Below, piece by piece: positions 61,336 to 64,000 of a stretch of DNA of 64,000 nucleotides. The stretch spans positions 8,193,750-8,257,749 of the forward strand of contig NZ_CM007717.1 of the NCBI RefSeq assembly GCF_002019855.1, in the 5' to 3' direction. The DNA is from Streptomyces antibioticus. GTDB lineage: Bacteria > Actinomycetota > Actinomycetes > Streptomycetales > Streptomycetaceae. The notes under the pieces were generated by a model. The model saw only the letters and a program-made list of their open reading frames with translations, ran no database searches and was not told the DNA's origin. Position 1 is the stretch's first letter; every line of letters begins with the position of its first letter. Position numbers and translations under genes: made by a program.

Positions 61336-61890
61336 ATGGCAGGCTCTGCCCCCGTGAACAAAGATCAGTTCTGGCAGCTCATCGAGGCAGCCCGCCACCA
61401 GGCGTCCAACCCGAACAACGGCGACGCGGTCGCACGCGAGGCCACCTCGCTGCTGGCCTCCCGGCCGGTCGAGGAGATCGTCGTCGCTGAGGAGGTGCTG
61501 TGGGACCTGATGGCCGACTCCTACACCAACCCTCTGTGGGCCGCTGCTTACATCGTCAACGGTGGCTGCTCCGACGACGGCTTCGACTACTTCCGCGGTT
61601 GGCTGATCGCTCAGGGCCGTGAAGTCTTCGAGCGCGCAGTCGCCGACCCCGATGACCTGGCGGAACTGCCCATAGTTCAAGCCTCCGCCGCCGACGGCTT
61701 CGACCTCGAAGGTGAAGGCATGCTGGTCATCGCCTGGCACGCGCACATTTCGGCGACCGGCAATCAGCTCCCCGCCAGCCCAGGCACCATCCGCTACCCG
61801 GAACTGGACCCCGCCTGGAACTTCGACTTCGATGACCGCAGCGAAATGACGCGCCGACTGCCCCGCTTGGCAGCTCTCTATCTGGAGTGA
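61336..61890 (+). CDS. DUF4240 family protein
   Basis: Protein of 184 residues. NKDQFWQLIEAARHQASN at the start and DGFDYFRGWLIAQGREVFERAVADPDDLAEL in the middle are diagnostic of DUF4240, a family abundant in streptomycetes without a known reaction. ATG 61336 is taken; GTG 61354 (VNKDQFWQ) is an equally good family start. It converges with the alpha/beta hydrolase gene. Confidence 0.88.
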   Translation: MAGSAPVNKDQFWQLIEAARHQASNPNNGDAVAREATSLLASRPVEEIVVAEEVLWDLMADSYTNPLWAAAYIVNGGCSDDGFDYFRGWLIAQGREVFERAVADPDDLAELPIVQASAADGFDLEGEGMLVIAWHAHISATGNQLPASPGTIRYPELDPAWNFDFDDRSEMTRRLPRLAALYLE

Positions 61891-61912
61891 GACCAGATCA
61901 CTCAGCGGGCCG

Positions 61913-62743
61913 TTACTCCTTCACGAACGCCAGCAGGTCGGCGTTCAGGACCTCGGCGTGGGTCGTCAGCATGCCGTGCGGGTAGCCGTCGTAGGACTTG
62001 AGGCGGCCGTTCTGGAGGAGTTCGGCGGAGAGTGGGCCCGCGTCCTCGTAGGGCACGACCTGGTCGTCGGTGCCGTGCAGGACGAGCGTGGGGACGGTGA
62101 TCGTCTTCAGGTCCTCGGTGAAGTCGGTTTCCGAGAACGCCTTGATGCACTCGTAGTGCGCGTTGGCCGCGCCCATCATGCCCTGGCGCCACCAGTTGGC
62201 GATGACGCCCTCGGACACCTCGGCGCCGGGCCGGTTGTAGCCGTAGAACGGGCCCTCCGGGACGTCGCGGAAGAACTGGGCGCGGTTGGCGGCCAGGGCG
62301 GCGCGGAAGCCGTCGAAGACCTCGATCGGCAGCCCGCCGGGATTGGCCGGCGTCTTCACCATGATCGGGGGCACCGCGCTGACGAGGACGGCCTTGGCGA
62401 CCCGCCCGGGCTTGGCGCGCGCCACGTAGCGGGTGACCTCGCCGCCGCCGGTGGAATGGCCGATGTGGACGGCGTCACGCAGGTCGAGTGCGTCGGTCAG
62501 GGCGGCGACGTCGGCGGCGTAGGTGTCCATCTCATGGCCGGTCGCGCTCTGGGAGGAGCGGCCGTGGCCGCGCCGGTCGTGGGCGATGACGCGGTAGCCC
62601 TCGCCGAGGAAGAACAGCAGTTGGGCGTCCCAGTCGTCCGCGCTCAGCGGCCAGCCGTGGTGGAACACGATCGGCTGTGCGTCGCGAGGGCCCCAGTCCT
62701 TGTAGAAGATGCTCGTGCCGTCGGTGGTGGTGACCGTACCCAT
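61913..62743 (-). CDS. Alpha/beta hydrolase, non-haem chloroperoxidase type
   Basis: Hydrolase of 276 residues. The catalytic triad is visible: Ser in GHSTGGGE, Asp in LHGTDDQVVP, His in GYPHGM. The N-terminal HHGWPLSADDWD oxyanion region and RGHGRSSQ match cofactor-free haloperoxidase/esterase enzymes. These act as esterases or perhydrolases in vitro. It is divergent from the DoxX gene with 206 bases between; that gap contains short TGCCTGA repeats near 62853-62870 and no gene. Confidence 0.92.
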   Translation of the reverse strand: MGTVTTTDGTSIFYKDWGPRDAQPIVFHHGWPLSADDWDAQLLFFLGEGYRVIAHDRRGHGRSSQSATGHEMDTYAADVAALTDALDLRDAVHIGHSTGGGEVTRYVARAKPGRVAKAVLVSAVPPIMVKTPANPGGLPIEVFDGFRAALAANRAQFFRDVPEGPFYGYNRPGAEVSEGVIANWWRQGMMGAANAHYECIKAFSETDFTEDLKTITVPTLVLHGTDDQVVPYEDAGPLSAELLQNGRLKSYDGYPHGMLTTHAEVLNADLLAFVKE

Positions 62744-62949
62744 GGGAAGTCCCGTCTATTGACCTTGTTTCCGGGCTGGTTGTGCGCAAGATCGGTATGC
62801 CCCAGGTTCCAGGGTATGACCAGCCCGGGTTTGGTGCTATTTAGCCCTTTCTGCCTGATGCCTGATGCCTCCAGGAACCGTCGGAATGCCGCCCCAGGCC
62901 CGCGATGCGAAGGTGAGAGGAGCATGAAGCGAGGGGAGGCATCACGATC

Positions 62950-63519
62950 GTGACCGGTTATGAGCAACGACGTGATCTCGGGCTGCTGTTGCTGCGTCTG
63001 GCCGTCGGCGGCACCCTCGCCGCGCACGGCTCGCAGAAGCTGTTCGGCTGGTTCGGCGGGGGAGGCGTCAAGGGCTCCGCCCGGTTCATGGAGTCCGTCG
63101 GCTTCGACCCGGGCGAACCGAGCGCGGTGGCCGCCGGGCTCGCAGAGGGAGGCGGTGGCACCCTCCTGGCCCTCGGCCTCGCCACGCCCGCCGCCGGATC
63201 GGCCGCGGCCGGCGCCATGACCGGCGCGAGCGCGGTGACCTGGCCCAACGGCTTCTTCGCCCAGAAGGGCGGCTTCGAACTCTCCGGCGTCCTGGGAGCG
63301 GCTTCCCTCGCCCTGGCCGTCTCGGGCCCCGGCCGCTACTCCCTCGACCACGTCCTCCGCAACGTACTCAACCGTCCGTGGATGGTCCCTACGGCACTGG
63401 CGGTGGTCGGCACCGGAACGGCACTCGTGGTCCACAAACGCGACCAGCGCGTGCAGCGGCAGAAGGAGCAGAAGGCAGCGGAGACGGCAGAAAGCCACAC
63501 CGACAGCCACACAGACTGA
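62950..63519 (+). CDS. DoxX-family membrane protein
   Basis: Membrane protein of 189 residues. LLLLRLAVGGTLAAHGSQKLFGWFGGGG is the family signature and is followed by three more hydrophobic segments and a charged, Gln/Glu-rich tail. DoxX proteins are small integral membrane proteins tied loosely to thiol and oxidative-stress metabolism; the exact role is unsettled. The GTG at 62950 is preceded by GGAGGCATCAC. Confidence 0.9.
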   Translation: MTGYEQRRDLGLLLLRLAVGGTLAAHGSQKLFGWFGGGGVKGSARFMESVGFDPGEPSAVAAGLAEGGGGTLLALGLATPAAGSAAAGAMTGASAVTWPNGFFAQKGGFELSGVLGAASLALAVSGPGRYSLDHVLRNVLNRPWMVPTALAVVGTGTALVVHKRDQRVQRQKEQKAAETAESHTDSHTD

Positions 63520-63546
63520 CGTCCACGCGGGCGAGGTGCGCCGACC

Positions 63547-63867
63547 CTACGGACCGGTCCGCGGCATACGTACGACCGCCGTGCCCCCTTCCAGATCCAC
63601 CGTCGTCCGGTTCGGCGGTGCCCCGTCCTCCTCGTCGTCGCGCATCACCAGCGCCGACTGCCGTTCCTTGAGTTCGTTCTGCTTCCCGGGCGAGAGGCTC
63701 GCGTGGAGCTGCTCGAACCCGGTCGCCGATATCTGGCCCTGCCGGGCGCTGTTGCGCCAGGGCAGAAATCCGGCCCGCCCTGCGCGCAGCAGCAGTTGAT
63801 CCACGAAGGCCACGACGGTCAACAGGATGACCAGCCCGGGCAAGGTCGCGAAGACGGCGAATTCCAT
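63547..63867 (-). CDS. DUF6191 membrane-anchored protein
   Basis: Protein of 106 residues with a single N-terminal membrane helix (FATLPGLVILLTVVAFVDQLLL) and a soluble charged part: ISATGFEQLHASLSPGKQNELKERQ is the DUF6191 core. The function is unknown. It converges with the DoxX gene. Confidence 0.83.
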   Translation of the reverse strand: MEFAVFATLPGLVILLTVVAFVDQLLLRAGRAGFLPWRNSARQGQISATGFEQLHASLSPGKQNELKERQSALVMRDDEEDGAPPNRTTVDLEGGTAVVRMPRTGP

Positions 63868-63958
63868 GCCTTCAGTATCCCGCCCAGTATCCCGCCCAAG
63901 TGATCCCTGCCCAGGCCCCCCAGCCCCCTGGCCCCCAGCCCCCTGGCCCCCCGCCCCC

Positions 63959-64000
63959 TCACCCAGCCCACCCCTCCACCCGCCGGGCGAACGCCGCCGC
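63959..64000 (-). CDS. Possible 3' end of a gene entering from the right
   Basis: The leftward frame reads AAFARRVEGWAG and then TGA at 63959-63961. Only 13 codons are in the window, so this could be a chance frame. A C-rich, repeat-like stretch (63915-63960, CCCCCTGG units) follows it. Confidence 0.3.
   Translation of the reverse strand, partial: AAAFARRVEGWAG

Overview
The window is GC-rich and actinobacterial. Its codon use, GTG/TTG starts, many ATGA/TTGA gene overlaps and streptomycete protein families point to a Streptomyces or close relative. No rRNA, confident tRNA, CRISPR array or replication origin was seen.

Bases 1-22370 hold one side of an actinomycin-type biosynthetic gene cluster. 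Two giant non-ribosomal peptide synthetase genes are transcribed leftwards. acmB has C-A-T-C-A-T-E, with specificity residues read as Thr then Val. acmC has C-A(Pro)-T-C-A(Gly)+N-methyltransferase-T-C-A(Val)+N-methyltransferase and is cut by the window start. Read together they spell Thr, D-Val, Pro, sarcosine, N-methylvaline, which is the actinomycin pentapeptide. A 0.5 kb divergent promoter region separates them from a rightward operon: acmA (activation of 4-methyl-3-hydroxyanthranilate), acmD (its 78-residue carrier protein), an MbtH-like gene and two genes of unknown function. The genes that make 4-MHA, and the end of acmC, must lie outside the window on the left. A hairpin terminator at 22319-22369 closes the operon.

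Bases 22371-29350 carry one enormous leftward secreted-enzyme gene (2301 aa). It joins a GH92 mannosidase, carbohydrate-binding-like modules, Fn3 domains and an intact PAP2 acid phosphatase. A perfect 22-bp palindrome lies just upstream.

Bases 29500-45900 are a patchwork of small housekeeping and accessory genes: an ankyrin protein, LysE exporter, GNAT, MarR/SDR pair, DUF2975/HTH pair, a decayed IS256-family element with flanking gene remnants, VOC, DinB, a MerR/imine-reductase-like pair, a four-gene SDR operon facing a TetR gene, YunG-like and AraC. Several divergent regulator/enzyme pairs have visible operators between them.

Bases 46200-49380 hold an asparagine-synthetase-like gene followed by an unusual thiolase lacking two of the three classic catalytic residues. 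Next come a phosphotransferase remnant, a secreted protein, a short HTH protein and a secreted lysozyme-like protein. A pnuC-nadR NAD-salvage operon follows, with an operator overlapping its promoter, and then a LysR gene divergent from a dehydrogenase-NTF2 fusion.

Bases 56500-64000 mix decayed genes (MmyB-like regulator, SDR, DUF5959, PAP2 fragment) with intact ones (MerR and old yellow enzyme, DUF4240, alpha/beta hydrolase, DoxX, DUF6191). The number of pseudogenes to the right of the actinomycin genes suggests a variable chromosomal region such as an arm.
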